DNA of 7,161 nucleotides from Anaerolineales bacterium (GTDB taxonomy: Bacteria > Chloroflexota > Anaerolineae > Anaerolineales > UBA11858), in NCBI GenBank assembly GCA_015485245.1, contig WFTY01000260.1, positions 1 through 7,161 of the forward strand. Direction: 5' to 3'. Shown piece after piece: positions 6,006 to 7,161 of this stretch (position 1 is its first letter; each line of letters starts with the position of its first letter). The position numbers and the translations under genes were made by a program. The notes beneath the pieces are model-generated. The model saw nothing but the letters and a program-made list of their open reading frames with translations. It searched no databases and was not told the DNA's origin.

Positions 6006-7161
6006 CAAAGGTAGCCCAGTCCCTTCAGCCGCTCTTCGAGTTCGGCCTGCTCTTCAGCGGAGAGCTGCTTTTGCGCCGGGAGTTCGCTCTGGCGGGGCGT
6101 CATCCCGATGGCGATGTGGGGGAAATCGCGGTAGGAGGGGTTGGCGACGCCCTTGAAGCCCCGGTTGGAGAAGAGCGCGCCGGGCACCAGTTCTTCATCC
6201 ACGCAATGATCGGCGCGCCAGTGATCGCGATTGGGTTCGATACTCTCATCTTTCCACTTGCCCAAGCCGGTCTCCGGCGAGGCGCGGTAGCCGCGGTTGA
6301 ACCCCAGGAGGATATCCGGCCCTTGGGCGGCGTAGGGGCCATTGTGAACCTCGCCGGCGGCGCGCACCCTGTGGAACACCGCTCGACCATCCGGGCCTTG
6401 CCAGGCGGCGAGATGGCCGCGAATCTCACCCAGGAGAGCGGAGATCTGATCGGCGGTGACGATGCCTTTCCCCTCGCGCCTTTTCAGGTTGAGGTACAGG
6501 CTGTTCAACCCGATGGCGTAGGCGCGGGTTTGCGCCCAGTCCACCTGATCGAGCGCGCCATCCCCCGCGGCGGCCCCCTTCCGCTTCAGATAACCCTGTT
6601 CCTCCAGCCAGCGGTTGAGGTGAACTTTGTAATCGAAGCGCGTGAAGCCGTGATCCGAAACCACCAGAAGGTGAGGGGCGTCGGGCATGGTCTCCACCAG
6701 CGACAACGCCTCGCCCGCCAGCGCGTCGTAGCGCCGATACCAGGCATCGATCACGTCGGGGCGCTGTCCCCAGAACATGTGCTGCACGCGGTCGAGGGAG
6801 TCGAACACCGCCGCCAGCACACCCTCACGGTAGTTTTCCAGTTGGTGGAGCAGGATACGCCGCCGGGCTTCGAAGATCTGCTCGCACAGGGTCAGGAATT
6901 GCTCATCGTCAATCCAGCCTTCTTCCAGCGCGGTGGTGTCCTGCGGCCAGCCCAGCGAGAGATAGCCACCGCTGACATCCCAGGCCTTGCGCACAAAACC
7001 GCGCGGCGCGGCGTAGCGCCAGATGGGATGGCGGGGGTGAATCTGCAGCGGCAGGAAGTACAAACGCGGCTCCGGTAGCCCCTGAGTGAGAATCACCCGC
7101 GTGATGGCGTGGAGCGAAACCAGCCACCCCATCTTGAAGCGGATTTCGATAATCGGGCTCC
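6005..7161 (-). CDS. Type I phosphodiesterase / nucleotide pyrophosphatase-like enzyme (5' end cut by window)
   Basis: This is a member of the alkaline phosphatase superfamily, predicted to cleave phosphodiester or phosphomonoester bonds using two metal ions. The frame is open to the right edge, so the N-terminal part with the nucleophile is missing, and the ATG at 7132 is probably internal. Counting from that Met, metal-binding motifs are VFDSLDRVQH (109-118; D114 and H118), VVSDHGF (157-163; D160 and H161) and RADHCVDEE (306-314; H309). VHLNRWLEEQGYL (170-182) is a block often seen after the DHG motif in this family. The C-terminal LSAEEQAELEERLKGLGYL tail is common in Chloroflexota and other members of the superfamily. 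Substrate is unknown; a nucleotide, a lipid head group or a surface glycan would all be possible. It is the first visible gene of the minus-strand operon, and its TGA overlaps the next ATG (TGATG). Confidence 0.88.
   Translation of the reverse strand, partial: SPIIEIRFKMGWLVSLHAITRVILTQGLPEPRLYFLPLQIHPRHPIWRYAAPRGFVRKAWDVSGGYLSLGWPQDTTALEEGWIDDEQFLTLCEQIFEARRRILLHQLENYREGVLAAVFDSLDRVQHMFWGQRPDVIDAWYRRYDALAGEALSLVETMPDAPHLLVVSDHGFTRFDYKVHLNRWLEEQGYLKRKGAAAGDGALDQVDWAQTRAYAIGLNSLYLNLKRREGKGIVTADQISALLGEIRGHLAAWQGPDGRAVFHRVRAAGEVHNGPYAAQGPDILLGFNRGYRASPETGLGKWKDESIEPNRDHWRADHCVDEELVPGALFSNRGFKGVANPSYRDFPHIAIGMTPRQSELPAQKQLSAEEQAELEERLKGLGYL

Noticed and set aside
6071..7078. 335-residue open frame on the + strand opposite the phosphodiesterase gene
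   Set aside because: It is a shadow frame in G+C-rich DNA; the minus strand carries all the metal-site motifs, and this frame has no recognisable domain.

Overview
The window looks like a chromosomal segment of a Chloroflexota bacterium, most likely of the Anaerolineae type. This is an inference from three things: moderately high G+C, the gene trio helicase / DnaD-domain protein / DnaC-type loader, and the style of the proteins (DnaB-class rather than Bacillus-type names and lengths, and a loader with an N-terminal Cys cluster). No rRNA or marker gene is present to settle the taxonomy. All genes look intact, apart from the two cut by the window edges.

Region 1 (1-2779, + strand) is a replication-initiation operon. 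It holds the C-terminal ATPase part of the replicative helicase DnaB (cut at the left edge), a DnaD-domain protein that starts inside the dnaB stop (ATGA), and a DnaC/DnaI-type helicase loader that starts 80 bp before the DnaD gene ends. The loader is unusual: after an N-terminal Cys cluster it carries two complete DnaC-like AAA+ modules in tandem. Together the three proteins would remodel origins and load the helicase ring on DNA.

Region 2 (2780-3919) is a single-gene unit for an FTR1/EfeU-type iron permease, preceded by a clear sigma-70-type promoter with an extended -10. A 20-bp imperfect palindrome with the FNR/CRP-family core TGAT-N4-ATCA overlaps the -35 edge and is centred about 42 bp upstream of the predicted transcription start, the classic class II activator position. 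A good hairpin terminator follows the gene. No EfeO or EfeB gene is next to it.

Region 3 (3920-7161, - strand) is a tightly coupled three-gene operon running towards the permease. In transcription order it holds a type I phosphodiesterase / alkaline-phosphatase-superfamily enzyme (cut at the right edge), a small polytopic membrane protein of unknown function, and a Tat-exported sulfatase-fold enzyme. In that enzyme the usual Cys/Ser nucleophile position is Thr, so it is unlikely to be a classical formylglycine sulfatase and may instead be a phospho-group transferase or hydrolase acting at the cell surface. The overlaps (TGATG, and 8 bp) argue for co-expression.

Most interesting points: the fused double-AAA+ helicase loader, the FNR/CRP-like operator on an orphan iron permease, and the membrane protein plus Thr-type exported enzyme pair, which resembles a split version of LtaS/EptA-like phosphotransferases. 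No tRNA, rRNA, CRISPR array, insertion sequence or prophage feature was seen.
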